NCBI RefSeq assembly: GCF_050948175.1
Contig: NC_135207.1
Location: 5,173,501 to 5,237,500, forward strand
Reading direction: 5' to 3'
Source of the DNA: Xylocopa sonorina
Taxonomy: Eukaryota > Arthropoda > Insecta > Hymenoptera > Apidae
Length of the DNA: 64,000 nucleotides
The position numbers were made by a program, and so were the translations under genes. The notes under the pieces were generated by a model that was given only the letters and a program-made list of their open reading frames with translations, was not told the DNA's origin and searched no databases. Positions within the stretch are counted from its first letter, which is position 1, and every line of letters starts with the position of its first letter. Positions 14,001 to 29,000 of the stretch are shown piece after piece.

Positions 14001-17000
14001 GACACGGCGGCGTCACCAGTCCTCAAAGTCAATACCGCGGCAAGGAGTGGATCCTGGACCAGCGCGCGACTACCAAGTAACTCTATAAATTCAAAACTTA
14101 AACCGGGACCGACCTTTATCGTGGCCGCTGCGCTGCTGCACGACGCGGAACCAATGTTTGCGCTCTAAATTTCGCCGGTGCGACGATTTCGAAGTTCGAC
14201 GAGGGGCCGTTAGCGCGCTGCGAAACTATTCGAGAATGGCTGGATTTAATCGAAGGGTGGAATCGAGCGGAAACGTCATGCAGCCGATGAACTTCAATCT
14301 CAGAAAAGCGCAACGGCGCATTCTTGGCGAGCTTTGGGATCCCCTCCGGATCGTTTCACCTCGCGTTACATCACGACGCGACGAGGAGCAGAAGTTAGTC
14401 TTTCAACGTTCAATTTCGAGTCTCATCGCTGTACCTGAGAGCCACGCTGACCTACATAAGTCCAGTTTCTCTATCTTTCCGTGCAACAAAAATGTAACAA
14501 CGATTTTATACTTTTCCGATAGAAATAGAAGCTCTGTTTGAAGAGGTCTGGGAAAGATGGAGTTGATTGAATGTACTCCACTGTAATAAATCATACTCCA
14601 CCGCAGCATGAATCCGCGATATAGTTAAGCTCGTTCGATGACGTTATGTTTGCACGGCAATTACACCCAGCCTCTCTGTTTTCCTTTTCCACTTCCTCTG
14701 ACTTTTTTTTTTTTCTCTATCCGTTCCACTTCGGAAAATATTTTGGGTCCTTTGTCACTGCAACGCACACATCATTTCGAACAAAGCCTCGTATTTTGCC
14801 GCGCTCTTTTCATCGAGAAAATGTACGCGCGGTCAAATTAATTCCGACTTTCGGGAAACAGGAGCGGTGGTGGTGGAAAAAGAGAGAATGGTCGGTCCTG
14901 GATTTTCTGTATCGCGAGCGCCACCGCCGTTCGCGTTATCCTTCCGGCAGCACGCGGACCGATGTAAATTTCGAAAGTGTCTCAGCGGATTTTGCGATAA
15001 TTTCAAATATTTTACGCGATCAACAGCGAGAATCTCATTCGCCTACGCGATTTTTGCTCAATCTAGTTGCGACGATTTCTTCTTCGATTCGTGCACGCTT
15101 TGAGAACAGTTTAAGGGTAGTTCTGAAATGAGTTAATACAATAAAATTTTTATACAGCAGTAGGAAGATCCTTGCGACTCTAATCAGTTACTGTGCTGTA
15201 TAATTATACTGTACGATTTCCAATTTAAAGTGGAAAATGAAGGGGTTGTTAATCTCTTTGAAATTAGAAAAAGGAATCGCGCGTGGCACCCTGTCACGGG
15301 GGTAAAAATTTATAAAGCGGCCCACGTAATCGTGCAGCAGCCCAACATTTAAGGGTAGACGCGCGTTCACGATGCACGAAACGTTTCCTCATTACGGAAA
15401 CAACGGCCGCGACATCGTATTTCAGCTCTAATCTGACCGGCCATTACTTCCTGCGAATTAAAAATCTCGAAACAATTTATTCCGTCCTTCTCATCTCGAT
15501 GATCTACGAGCGAATTACATTCTCCCCGCGACCGGATAACGCGATACCGCCTATGTACAGGGTGATTTCAGATACTGGAAGTGGTCTGTTCTCGGTCGAA
15601 AGTGGAGATAATTAGGTTAACGAGCTTTATTCTTTTCGTCGTTCTTTTGTGTCCCCCCGTTCGCGAATCACGATACGAATTCTCCGTAACGTAATCTTGT
15701 TAAATAACAATACGAGAGGAGAAGAGAGAATCTACTCTATCCTCTGGTTAAAAGTGCACGTCAACCGCGAAGAATCGATAAATCGATCCCCCTCTGAGGT
15801 TCGAAAAACGATGACGCATTGATACTGTCTCGATGTTTGTAGTTCGCGAGTCTATTGCTAATATAACCAGTATTGTTACCGCGTTCGCGATATGCATTTG
15901 CGAATAATAACGAACGAAACAAATTCACTTCGATAAAAAGCCCAGTCCAATAACTCGCGTAAAAAGAATTTTTGCCTAAGCAGAAATTCGCTTCTCTCTT
16001 AACGATCCGAGAAATTAAGATAGAACGAGTCTGATCGAACTATATCGAACTACAATCATCAATGATATCGTGGGAGTAATTTCTTCGAATCGAACGGTTG
16101 CGACAAAGCACGACAACTTTCAGATCGAACCAGTAATCGATACGAAATAAAAGGAAGAAAAAAAAAAAGAGCCAGCAACAGATGTCGAACACGATCGTAA
16201 TCGATGGCAGCGACAGGAAAAATTGATAATTCATCTTCCGGTGTCGAATCGGGACGGAGCTGTGCTACGGTTCGCCGATAAAATTGTGAATCGCCAGAGA
16301 TCGGAAGCGCCATCGTGGCCGAGCGTCGCCTTTTTATCGGAGCGCCCTGTCCCTCGGGAGGTGGTCGCGATATTGTATCGCGTGAAAAATTTAACGACGG
16401 TCAGCCCGGCTTGCGATTCCGCCCCATCGATCGGGATATTAACCGAGCGCGGATCGATTTCGACGAGCGCAGGCAAACGAGGGCGCGGTTGTTCGCGTGC
16501 ACGAAAGATGAATCGCCTGGCGCGGTAAACAACGGAAAATGTTAGGCTCCCTCGCCAGTTTTCATCGGCACCCCGTCGTGTTTCACGCCCGCCGTGTTAT
16601 TTCGCGGGTAACTCTTCTCCGTCAACAAACAGCGCGACTTCGAATTTAAATATTATCGTAGCAAGTTTGATCGTTCCTGGTGTGTTTTCCGCCACTCTAT
16701 CAGCCAAATATTGACGAGTTCGCACTGAACGACTGCTCGTCGATTCTTTTTCGAGAATCCCCTCGCAAGGTCGTAAACGAGAAATTAGTGACTCTGTGTA
16801 CTTGAAATTAGTTCGTAAGCTTCGATTAAAAGGCAGAGCTCGTTAATATAAGATTACAGAAAGCTGTCTCGTTAGAGGAACAAGCGAGTCACCGGGTTAT
16901 TCGAAACGAATGTGTCCAGCCGTTAACGACATCGGAGCAGACTACGCGCGGGCGTTTACATTAATTGCTTGTCAGATGGCACGGACGCGTACTACTAGAT

Positions 17001-20000
17001 ACAATTTATGGGAGGAATAAAGCTGGAATACGGTCGACAAGGCCGGCTGATAAACAACGTTATAAACAATCTACACTCATTACACACTCGAGTTGTCCGT
17101 TCATGATCGATCCGGCGAATTTCGCGGGAGTTTACGCGTGTACCTGTATTAATAAGCGAGCGAGCAAGCGCGCGCGACCCGTCGGATATTAAACGCGAGC
17201 CGCGAAAGCTCGATGTACGCGTATCCGGTATTACAGCGCGGCTGGTGCCGTTGCTGAACCGCGCTTTTAATCGCTTCCAGCGTTGTTTAGCTCTGTTGCG
17301 AGGCGAAAAATTAGTTCCCCAGCGATCTCTCGCTTTTGATCAACGAAACTCGCAGCACCAGAGCTCGCGAACGAGCCAGAATTTTCTCTTAGACGTAACG
17401 CCATCGAGTTACGTAAAGTTAATTACCAGGCGTTATCGTTCTTCCAGCCGTGGTATCGACTTTATTACCCGGAATTATATTCGCACCTCTGGCCATTATT
17501 AAACATTAACGAACTGTCTCCACGGGCTCCTAAGCCGGTTTAAGGACTACATTTACAGCACGTGATAAGACTTCCGCAGTTCACGATGTCCGGTATAACA
17601 GATATATCGTGCCAGGAGCTTTACGCAAGCTCGTAACGAAGCTTCATATGCTGCTGGCTTAAATTTACCTTTTTTTTTGTCCCTGTAGCGTCTGTGTTTG
17701 TCTACTTTGCTTGTGAGCCAAAGTACGTGCTACGATACATAGTCGAAACATAGCACAGTATACGTAGATACTGTATGTATCGAAATATGGGGAAGAAACA
17801 GGGATTTCTCGAACGGAGACGCCAGCGTCTGACTATAGACGACCCTTACTACTTGCGCTACGCTGCTTCCTTCAGTTACTAGCCTCGCAACCAGTTTTCT
17901 TCTCTGTTTCGTATACTTTACCTTCATTTCAGATTAATATTCAAAGATAGCTAAAATTTTCATAGAAAAACTAATGTATAATGCTTAAGAATTTCGAATA
18001 ATAGCCTGTATCCTGTTCGCACTATTTCTTCCTTCGCTTATTAGCTTTCAGACTATCCTCCCTTCATTTCTCGTACGTCTAAGCGTCTTTTAAAGTCAAT
18101 ACAGGTATACTGTAGCCGTAATATAATAAAATATGTACGTAACACTCGAAATTTCATATAGGAAGCAATATGCGACGTTTAGGAACGACGGGTACAAAAG
18201 CTAGACGCTGGATACAGAAGAACGAAGACCGACAGGATCGATCGACGAAGATGAATCGAAGCTCGCGCATCGTCTCGGCTGTTTCGCGACGTCGCTGGTA
18301 AACAGCGATGGAGGATAAAAACGGGCGGGACACGTCAACGAGACGTTATAACGCGGTGGATTCGGGACACGGAGGGCCAGGGGTTCGACGTTTCGCCGTT
18401 TCGATGCCAACTCGAACAGTTATGCACGAAGATAATCGATCGTCACGTCTGCGCCGCGACAAACGATAGCAGAGGCGAGCCCGGTGTCGCGGAAAGCGGC
18501 CAGCGTCGAGGGCGCGAGCCGGTTGGTTGACCGTTTATAGATTATCGATTCGGCCACGGTGACGAACAAAAGCCACTTGCTGGTGAATGCCCGAAACTTC
18601 GCCCGTTAAAACGCTTATCCGCGGTCCTGCCCCTCCACGGATTATGTAATTCGAACACAGCGGGACTCGCGAACGTCCAATTAAGATTCTTCGAGGGAAA
18701 TCGTGTGGACGAAGACGTCGAATCTGATGTTTCGTCTTTTTTACATGTGACTGTAGCGCTTGTGTAGGTATTTGGGGTCTGATTTATGGTAATGTCTGCT
18801 CGTCTTGAAATGGTGACATGGACCAGAGCTAAGTGCGCGTGAGAAATGACTTATACGCAAGTTGGAGAAACTTCTTCAAGAGGACACATTCGTCCTTAAC
18901 CGTGTCCTCTTGAGCAGGATACAGTTTGGGTAGGGAAGGTGGTAGCATTGGAAAGGCTAAGAGTAATAAAGACTTTGAAACCAAACGTCTTCTTGAATCA
19001 TCTTCTACACTTGAATTAATCATAATTTACAAGAATGTTTGGCGACATATCGACGAATGGCTTTCTGTTTTCGGTTTTTTGTTGTTGCAATCGTGTTAGC
19101 GCGTTGCTTCATGGATACCACGGTTACGTGCAGCTACGATGGATTACGGAAACAAGTGATTCCTCTGGTATGACGAGCAACGATTGCGCAGCTCGTTGAA
19201 AATCGAGGTAACGAGTCACCGTGCATCGTGCTTCTTCCTCTTTCGACCTCTCTGCTCCTCGTTCGTCTCTGTGCCCATTTCGACCTGGTTTCTTGCTGCA
19301 ACGCTGGCTGCGGCTACGCTTTCGGCTTAGTCAGGAATGCGCAGGCCAGTTTGACCCGTCTAAGTATTGCACCGTCGTCCTGTTAGAGGCTAGCCTTTCG
19401 TATCGCAAGCATTGTGCATCGCAGACGCAGGAAACTGCATCCTTGTGTACGCGCAATGATCATTAAGCGTGCTCTTGTTTTCGAATCGTCATCCTTTCAT
19501 CCGTTCCTGGAAAATTCGCGTCGATGATGATATTTTCCAGGATTAAAAATATTCGGTAGAATGTGGATTGGTGTAATGGAAATGCGAAATGAACGCGAAT
19601 GAAATCAAATTCCAGCGAATCGCGAGAGTATCGAAGAATATTGGCTCGTATCACTGATTATTTTTCGAATCGAAGCGGAACAGAGGCCGTAATTTACACG
19701 GTATCTAATTTTCTCCGACAGCCGGGTAACGCGCGGCGCGTCAATTGTAACAAGCGTGCCACGCTCGAAGTTGAATATAAATTACTACCCGTCGAAATTA
19801 TTTTCCGAGTCTGAAAGTCCGCGAGACCTGAAAAACAACTCGAAACGGTATCGGATACGGTTAAACGCGCGTAGTCGAATTTCTACAACATTCGACACGG
19901 CGTTGATTAAACTCCAAGCGTCGCTTTGATCTGAACTTCAACCTGGACAGACCCGCGGGAATCGTTCGAACTTTCCGCGCTCGTCGTTCGAATTTTTCAT

Positions 20001-23000
20001 ATCCTGGAAGTGCGCTTTTTCGAAAATTATCTCCGCGAGATCCAAAGTATCCACGATTCGTTCTCGCACGAAATTTCCCTGCGAATTTTCCTACGGTCCA
20101 AGGGAAAAAAGGGGCGCATCAGCTTAAGGATGGCGCGAAGGACGAGGGAGAGGGGTGGAACAGGAAAGCGGAGCATTATACGCAATAAAGGAGAAACAAG
20201 AGGGCAACGTCAGACACACTTAACGTCGGAACTTTTTGCCAACAGCCCTGGCCCATCCTTCTTCCTGCTGCCGCGGAGACGAGAAGAATGAAAGGGCAAG
20301 AAAGGGTAGCGGTAAATCCACAAGCGGGATTTAAAACGTTCGCGAGGCGCCTGTAAAACAGTCACGACGTCCTGGCCGCTGGCGGAGCGAGGGCTGGACA
20401 GGGCAAAAATTATTTCTACCTCGGGGCTAAATTATACCCGCGGATCCTCCGTCTTCCAAGTGACAACGAAAATTTCAGCGAACACCCCGCGGAGGAATCG
20501 CGGAAAGTTGCATTAAAACTCGAATGACACCTGAACCTCGACGGCTAATTTGTATCTATTTCCAGTAGAGAGTCACGCGATGCGAGAAATACGAGGTGTG
20601 ACGATTTAAATCTCGAAATACGTCCATGAAGGTATATCTTCGTAATAGTGCACCAGTGGTTGCTATTGCCTTCGAAGTGATTCCCTTTTGCATTTATATA
20701 CTGCGTTAAATGGTGCTTCCATTTCTAGAAACGGTCCTAAAATTGATATTCAGGAATATCCAAAAGCTGTGCTATAAATTCTCCTTCCTTGGGACTATTT
20801 TCAATTTTAGAAAATATCAACGCGATTGCTTAATTTTCTGCCACAATTAACACAGGTTTTTGTTGTTCTCGCAATAACTAACTTATCGAAATGACTTCAT
20901 AGACTTGCAGATTACACTGACACTAATTGTAACACGCGCAACCATAATTATAGACAAAATTACAAGCTCGTTACTGCAGGGAGTGCCGATACCTGGTCGT
21001 CCAGGGAATTCGATTGTCATTCTTGGCTAAACTGTTAAAAATCGTGAGATATAAAATAAGCCCGGAAGGCGATACGCTGGTAAACTATCGTCCCGGTTGA
21101 TTACTGGCATAATTCCCATGGAAATGGACGGTCGATCGAAAGTGTAAAGAGCGATCCGGGTAGGAATTAGCGGGTATCGATAGTGGCGGTGGCGAGGAGC
21201 GAGGGGCGGGGATTATCCGTCAAGCTCGATTGAAAAATCAACGCCGCGTGCCGCTTTTGCGCGAATAATTTCGCGTCCGTCCGCGCGACCCGCTCGGCCC
21301 TTGTCCCTGCGGAGGGTCCTCGAGGCTCGCGCGTCGTTAATTCGCGGAACAATGACCGCCGCGCCGCGAACAAAACGCGCCGCCCGCTAATGTATCACGC
21401 TCAATTCGCGACGCCCGGTACTTTGTAATTCCTGCGTTTGTTTTTCCATGGACCCTCCTGCCCCCTCGAACATAGGATTCGATTTACGGCGAATTAACGG
21501 CCCGCCGTTGTGCAACGCGCGCGCACACATCGCGGCGTAGAAATTTATTCAATTCCCCGGGTGTGGTGCAGGTCGCCGGATAATTGCCACTTCGATGGAG
21601 AGAGGAATTTCAGCGGGGAACAGAGAAACGAGCATCCTCGATGGCGCGATTTTGATGTTCATTGTCGCGAACAGGAAGATTGTACGCGGCGTGTATCGCA
21701 GTGGTGTTCGATTGATAGAAAAATCGAGGAGCGCAGCAATTTCGACGGGGATTGAACCTTCCCGTGCAGTCCAGTTGCGAATTGTACCAGGAGTTGGTCA
21801 CTGCTAGGGGAATTAACTAATAATCCAGGCAGCGAACTTTGACTGTACATGATCGCGTAGTTGCCTTTTTGAGTTTGATCGAAGTTTGACTTTGAAAGCG
21901 TTCCTCGAATTAACTCTACAACTCCCTGTGGACTTCTCCTAATAACCGTCAGTCAAAGTACGTGTAACGAGGGGTATTAATTGATCGGTTCGATTGCGTT
22001 TATGAGGCGCTCGTTGGATTACGTTTACGCGCTCGGCGACCGTAACGTTGTTCGTTCATTTCGGGACAATTACAAGTTGGAGTATCTTTGAAGCGTGATG
22101 AACGAAGTTTCCTATCGGGGAGGACTTTTTTCTTCCTCGACAATTTGGTTCGAAGCTCCGTTTCGATATTAAAACCCTCTCGATTACGCGATAAGCATTC
22201 CGGCCGCGGCCGAGACGGTGGAAAAAGGGCGATTATTTAAATCGATGCTGCTCGACGGCTAGGACATCAAGGAGCAGCAACAACAAAGACAAGACTTCGG
22301 ATCCGCCGGAGGCGTCGCGAAAGTGGGAGCTCAGACTCTCTAATCGCCTTTCAAAGCGTAGAGATGAAATCTCAATCGATGGATTAAGTGGAAATCACCG
22401 CCCGGAGCGTCGACCGGCGAAGAAAAGTCGGCGATGACGGAGAAGCATTTTTCAATCGCGAACGAAGCGCGAAATACTCCCAAGAATTATACTCCTCGCC
22501 CGATATCAACGAGTCAGGCCGCCATTGTCGCATCGATTCCTAATAAAGGTGCTTTCCAATATAAAGCCTGCGTCCTCGACGGTTCGACTCTGATTTGAAT
22601 GAAACTCTATCGCTTTGAAGAACGACTAAAAATAATAGACAGACGAGTACACGTTCTTAGCTAAGATGACTTGAATTCTTTAAACTGAAGCCATCTTTGA
22701 AAGTTCGATTCTTCAAGAACCGGCTTGTGAACGATAAAAAATGGAAGTCGCGTTTCTTAAGAAAAGTTGAACGACTTCTGGCATGCTAGGCGAGAGTGTA
22801 AAAATGAATAGAAATGCTTTTAAGTATTTAAACCAAGTGCGTTGGAAATGTTCGTTTGTAAAGGAGAACGACTGCGCGTATGCGTAATTAAAATGACTGC
22901 ACTTTCCGCTGCGAAACTAACAGTACGCATGCATACATATGTAATTGCTTCATCAGTTAACGCAAAAGTTCTATTTTTTTTTTTGCCCACCAACTGGTGA

Positions 23001-26000
23001 AACCGTCAAAGCAGACCACTCGTAGAATTGCGTCAACGCGAAGCTCCACGTGAGGAACAATATAATGAAAATACCATCCCTAGTTTACAATTGCTTCTCA
23101 TCCCCTAGGTAGAGTAAGGTATCTAAACAAAGGACTACTTGATGAAATTCTGGTACCTACAGTACGAAAACTAATTGCAAACAAAGGATTGCAATTTTAT
23201 TATATTTTACCTGGTTTATTAGCTTAGCGTTGACGTTGCGCTAGAACCGTACAGCCATATCGCGGTTCCACAACGGAATGTGGTAAAAAAGAAAAAGCAG
23301 TATTCTCATGTTAATTAATGAACCAGCTGCGCAAGCTGAAATATATAAGCGAAAATATCCAGATATTCTTGTTATTAACTACCCTGTAAGAAAATTTCAC
23401 CAAACAAACTTAAACTATTTAAACCATGCATTACGTGATCCATTAAGAAACTCGAAGTATTAAACGAAAAGGACACAAAGATATTCACAGGTTACACAAT
23501 AGCGAGGTAACAATCGTTGAAACGGAATTATTACTTTTCGCGGGCGGATAATAATAAGGAGAACGGCAAATAGCCGAAGGGTGGAAAGTGGGGGCGAGCC
23601 GAAAGAAAACAATTCGCAAAGGGATGGCGTTTCTGCGAGCTAGTTACGAAAGCCCCGGCAGCTACTTAACATTACAGCCACTCTCGGCACGGCGTTGCGC
23701 TTCAAGCAAAATAGCTTTTTCAAAGTTTCCTTCGCGAGTCTCGCAGCGCTGCCGGCTCGAATACGTTCAGCGTTACTGCGGCGATCAACGTCGCGCGCTT
23801 CGCCGCACATCAAACACACGATGTAACCCCGTACAGAGCAACCCATCCCCTGGTAATTTCGGTTAAATAACGCAATGAAACGAGCGAACGCGATTACGAG
23901 GCGTGACGCGACTATGAGCCCCTAATGTGTCGTTGGTGAGTAACAACGGGTGGAAAAATTGGGCCGCGGAAGAGGAACCGAGCGTGGCGAAGTGATAAAA
24001 TCGTTCGCCACCCCCCCGCACCAGAGCTCGATGAAAACAAACAGCAGTTCGAGAAGCAATCTTGCAATTTCTTTTCTATTTCACGATCGCACCCAAGAGG
24101 AAAATCCCAGCAATTTCCTCGATCGAATCGAAGTTCCGATGAACAATTTCCAGGGGATCCCTCGGCTCTTCGTTAATCGAACGTTAACAGACATCGACGA
24201 CAGACGGATCGTCATCCGCCAGACAGTTTTCCAGCGACAATCAACGAGAATTACGAGCAGGTAAACACAGGGTGGAGCAGGTAAACGGTGATAAAGTAGT
24301 CCTCGTAAGAAAACTGGGGGTTGGTTCGTCGAGCGGATCCCTTGCGGGGATAAAGGACGAGTACGACTGCGGTGCAACGGGCTGCATCGGTCCCGGGAGA
24401 TCGGGCATTAAGCAGCTAGTCGGGTACGGTCACCAGGCGAACGGTCTGCGGCCTTGTCGTCTTGTTTCCTCCTCCCCTGGCAGGCCCGTGCAAGATTAAT
24501 CGGTGGTCGTTTGATACGATTCGCGGTAAACCGAGACCTGGCTTTTTCCACCGCGTCTGATAAATTACCGTGACGTTTCGAGATGCTGCTTCGATGATAT
24601 TTATCCGTGGCGAAACAGCGAACGAGGTGCGCCGGGTGCGTTTCATTTCGAGGGAGTTTTCATAAATTATCCACCGCGAGAGACGAGAGAGGCGTTCGTT
24701 GTTTGTAACGATGAGCAATTACGTTCGAATCGTGGGAACGGGAAGAAAAATCCACAATGGCCTGGCTCGGGAGCCGAGCTCGCGAGCTCGATCGGCGAAC
24801 GGGGCGGTTATCGATTTTCGACGCGAGTCGTCCTCTCGCGGGGGCGTCCAGGGGTGTAGTAATAAGAGACGATAATAGTCATTGTTATTTCATTAGAGGA
24901 GAAAGTAACGAGCGCCGCGGACGGGTTTTATTGCCCTCCTTTTAAGCCACGGCACGTTTTGCGAGATTAACGAGAAAGAGCGTTGTCCCCGGCGGTAACC
25001 GAGCTATTGTTGAATCACGCCGCAGCCCTTACAGCTTAGAGCACCGTTACGCCCTCACGCGTACCGGCAATTATTGCGTCGTTAAGCCCTTTGTTACCAT
25101 TTCGATCGTCCCCTCGGCCTGTGTCGCGAGCCGCGTCGGAGTTTCGGTGATCGTGCAACTTTTACCCCCGTCGTTGCCACGCTACGCAACCCTGTGATCT
25201 CGAGATCACTTTCGAGGGAATCTGGTTCTCAACTGCGAAGTCCGCGCGATGTCAATCTTCCACTTCGAGCCAAGTTAACAATCCTCTCAGCGACCAATCG
25301 CAACGTTTCGTTCATAAAGTTCGTCAAATTGCTGCAGTCGATCGAAACGTCCGAGGTATACCGTTCCTCCTCGAGTAAGCGTTTCGCGACGAGTTTCACC
25401 GCAATTATTTCCACCGTGGCGATGGTAAGCCCCGTATAAAACGTCAGCTGCAACCGTTCGCCAGTGGATCAAGACTGAAACAGAGATAGGCCCTGGACGG
25501 AAGGCCTTGAGAACGAAGGCGAGAACAGGAAGAAGCTGCGAGAGTGGCGGGGAACGAAGGAAGGCTTGCGCAAAGAATTCCATCGCGGCCTTTTCTCACC
25601 GCGTCCACCATTTCCGGCTTGTCCCGCGGCGGTCTCATTCGACCATTCGCTGGTCCAGCTTGCTGGAAAGCCTTTTTTAATGACTGTTTCCGCGGTTCGT
25701 GGGAGACTCGCAAGACTCTCGAAGCGAGTAGGAACCATTACGGCCAGGAATACGAACCTTCTCTATTTCTCACCCCTCGCGCGAGTTCTCTCGGCGGTTC
25801 GTACGGGGGTGGTAAGAAGGCGAGGGTGGGACGCCTTATGCCGTTCCACTCGCACCCCTTTCCACGCCGCACGGTCGTAATTTAAAAAGTTCAGTCGGAT
25901 TAAAAATGTGACTGGACTCGAACGCCCCGCGAAGCCTTTGTCTATCCGTTCCACAGTGATTGTTACACTGAATCCTGGCTAAGTAATGGAACCCTGGGTT

Positions 26001-29000
26001 TCAAGGTTTGAAAACAGACTCGCTGAAGAGGGTGGAAGAGTCGCGCTGCGCGCAGGCTAGTTTCGATGTCGAAAATAGACGCGTGTCGCGTTGGATTCGA
26101 ACCGCCTCCAGGTTACGAGCTTTCAAATAATTCAGATTGCACACGATCCTATCCGGATTGTCGCTCGCTGAATCAATATCAGGCGCCTAATTTGATTCGC
26201 TGGTACGATTCGTTCGAAAACGACAGGAATTCGATTATGACTCGAGTCATGGGGAAACGAAAATACGGGAACGCGAACATCGATGATTGGCGAGGTTAGG
26301 TTTCTCCTCAGAATGGGAATGGTTATCGGAACTTCTTCTCGTGTACGCGCGTCTAACAGAAAAAGGAGAGAGCCGCCAGTAGCGACGTAATAAATCGCCC
26401 AGAGGATGTTCCGAAGAGGAGCCTTCGGCAAAGAGATTGCGCGCTCGAGACGCGGAGATATCGCGGTAAGGCTTGTGTAATCACGAGACTCGTCCAACGC
26501 GGCCCAGGGCGAACCGTCAAACAACTCTGCGCTGTTACGTGCCACAACGTGTCGTAAAGGGTGCTTCGTTAGATGGAGAAGGAGAAAAATTAGATTCGTA
26601 AGGGCTGCGAGCGAGACAGAACGACGAATCTACATCAAGGAGGAAGTTTAAAGGCATTCTTCTGACGTGCATTTACTTTTCTGTACGCTCGATGTAAATG
26701 GCTTCGAATTAGCCTTTTAACAAGTTTCACTGAAGTGTACTACGAATTTATTTGAAATTGTTCTATCAACCGTGTGATTCTCGAGCTCGGATCATGACTT
26801 TTACTGATCGAGTTCACACGCCACGTTGTCCAGCATCCCTCCGACGTCCTGGAAGGTCGCTCGTCCGTTTCAGCCGCCGTAAAATCAATAAACTGGAATC
26901 GCGCGTTGCATGTTTATCTGGCATTCTATTTGCATGTGCCATTTCGCGGTATAACGCCCGACATCGCGTGGCTACTCGAGCCCTCCACGGTTTTAAATGT
27001 CTTTCCAGCGTTACGATTAAAGATTGACAATGAAATTCTTGAACTTGCATTGCTTTTAAAGTTAACGAATCGAGAGATGTTCAACAACGTGCACGAGGAA
27101 ATCAATAACGAATGGTTGATCGTTGTTCGAGGAAGTGTAAAAAATTCGCAGGCTCGATTAGTTGCGGCTACGTCTCGCGAGAATTAACTGGTATTAGCAA
27201 TGGGAAACGGGGTGCTGAACGATTCCGCGAGAACTTGAGAACGTATAGTCTCCGGGTCAGGAGTGCCAGCCGACCATAAATTTCGATCCGCTATTAATTC
27301 CGTGGACGGGGGACTTTCGGTGCGTCGTTCGTTCCAGGAAACTTCTACGTACTCTATATATTGTAAATGTGGTAACAGCGTGCAAGTAGTGGTGGGCCGT
27401 ACTCGGTCGGGCAGACGAAAACCTCGTTTGCTTCGCAACAAAAATTTCCACGGGAAAGGGAGAAAAAAGCTGGTAGCTCGAGTAGAAATGAACCGACACA
27501 GGATGTACAGACCAGACCAGGCTTTGATCTCTCGAGCGTGTATTTATAATAGAATCGACGTTTATGCGCGGAGTTAGACGTTTCGTGTACGTTTCGGCTG
27601 GAAACGTCATCGTCGAGCCATCGATAAATCAGTTCTCGAGTTCGCAAAACGGGCGCGATCCTTCCGTCCTCGTGTTAATCTCTTGGTCGCGATAAATCGC
27701 AGGGAACCAGCCCCGCTGCTTACGATCAATTTCCGGGGACGCTCGAGTTACCCTTATTATTTTCAAGCTGGCTCGTGTAACGTGCCCTAGAAACGACAAC
27801 AACGTCTTCGTCATGATCAAGCCACCGTCTCTACGTAAGCCGGGCCTTCTGCAATATCAGACCCTTGTTGGCCGCGTAATCCCCTCAGCATGCACGCCGT
27901 TTCGCGTTGTAGACGCGATAAGTGTACTTTCACAGTTTACCCCCTTTTGTCGTGGACGCTTCTCACAGCGGAATTAATGCGTCGCCTGATTATTTCGTTC
28001 CATCGACTCGATTCAAGAAATATCGAGAAGTTTATCGAGACGAATGGTTTATTGAATGCGTTCTATGTTTCTTAGGTGAATATGAAAAATGCGAGGCGTG
28101 GGAGAAAATGATAATCTTGCGTAACACTCTGCACCACGATGACGCTCTACATCCCTCGCAGAGACAATTCCAATGGAGGCTCGACGTGTAAGCTGACTTC
28201 CAAAGCACTTTGGCAACTGAAAGACAACAACGCCGCCGTCTCGGAATACCTTAATCTGTCGATAATTCCTCGTCGAAGTGAATATCGTCAGCTAACGAAG
28301 TTTGTCTAGCTACGACACGTCCACTATCTCCCTCTCTCCTCTTGTGTATTCACGAGAATGAATCCTTCGGCTGCATTAATTCCTCGCCTGGTCCCGTCGA
28401 TCATGATTAACAGTCGGCTGAGTTCTTCGCGAAAAAGTGTCCACGCCATCTTGTACGATTGGATTATACTTAAACATTGATGAATTGTAGACCAGACTAA
28501 CGATGAGAGTGCGTTCCATGCGTTTTTCTATGAAATGTGCCATTCTGATCATATCGATCTGCATTATATGCATGTCGCGCGAGACTGTCGAAGACAAAAC
28601 AAACTCCTCTTAAACGACCAAGCTTTACGTAACAGAAGAATACGATATCAGTTCTTACCACGCGTAGTTAAGTGTCGAACCAATTTAAATATTTATCTGT
28701 CCGATACTCTTTTCACGCTCTCAGCCGTGGCTGGTTCCCACAGAGAAATCCATTACGGTCTATTCGCCTCCGATTCTGCAGCTGACAGCTCCATCAAGCC
28801 GTGCTGGATGATTGGTCCGTGGAGAGTCTTGACCGGTAAGAGAAGCATCTCGATTGGAATTCACACGATTCATAACGGCTTTCAATTATTCCTTACATCC
28901 ACAATTCTGTATCTACAATCGACGTTCCGTTCCGTCGTGTTATCTTTTCTTTCTCTTTTCTCCGGTTCAGCGTGACTTCCCGCGCCATCGATAACTCCAT

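Noticed and set aside
22950..23520. AT-richer block considered as a nuclear mitochondrial insertion
   Set aside because: No mitochondrial gene-like frame or tRNA could be recognised, and the AT content is not extreme.
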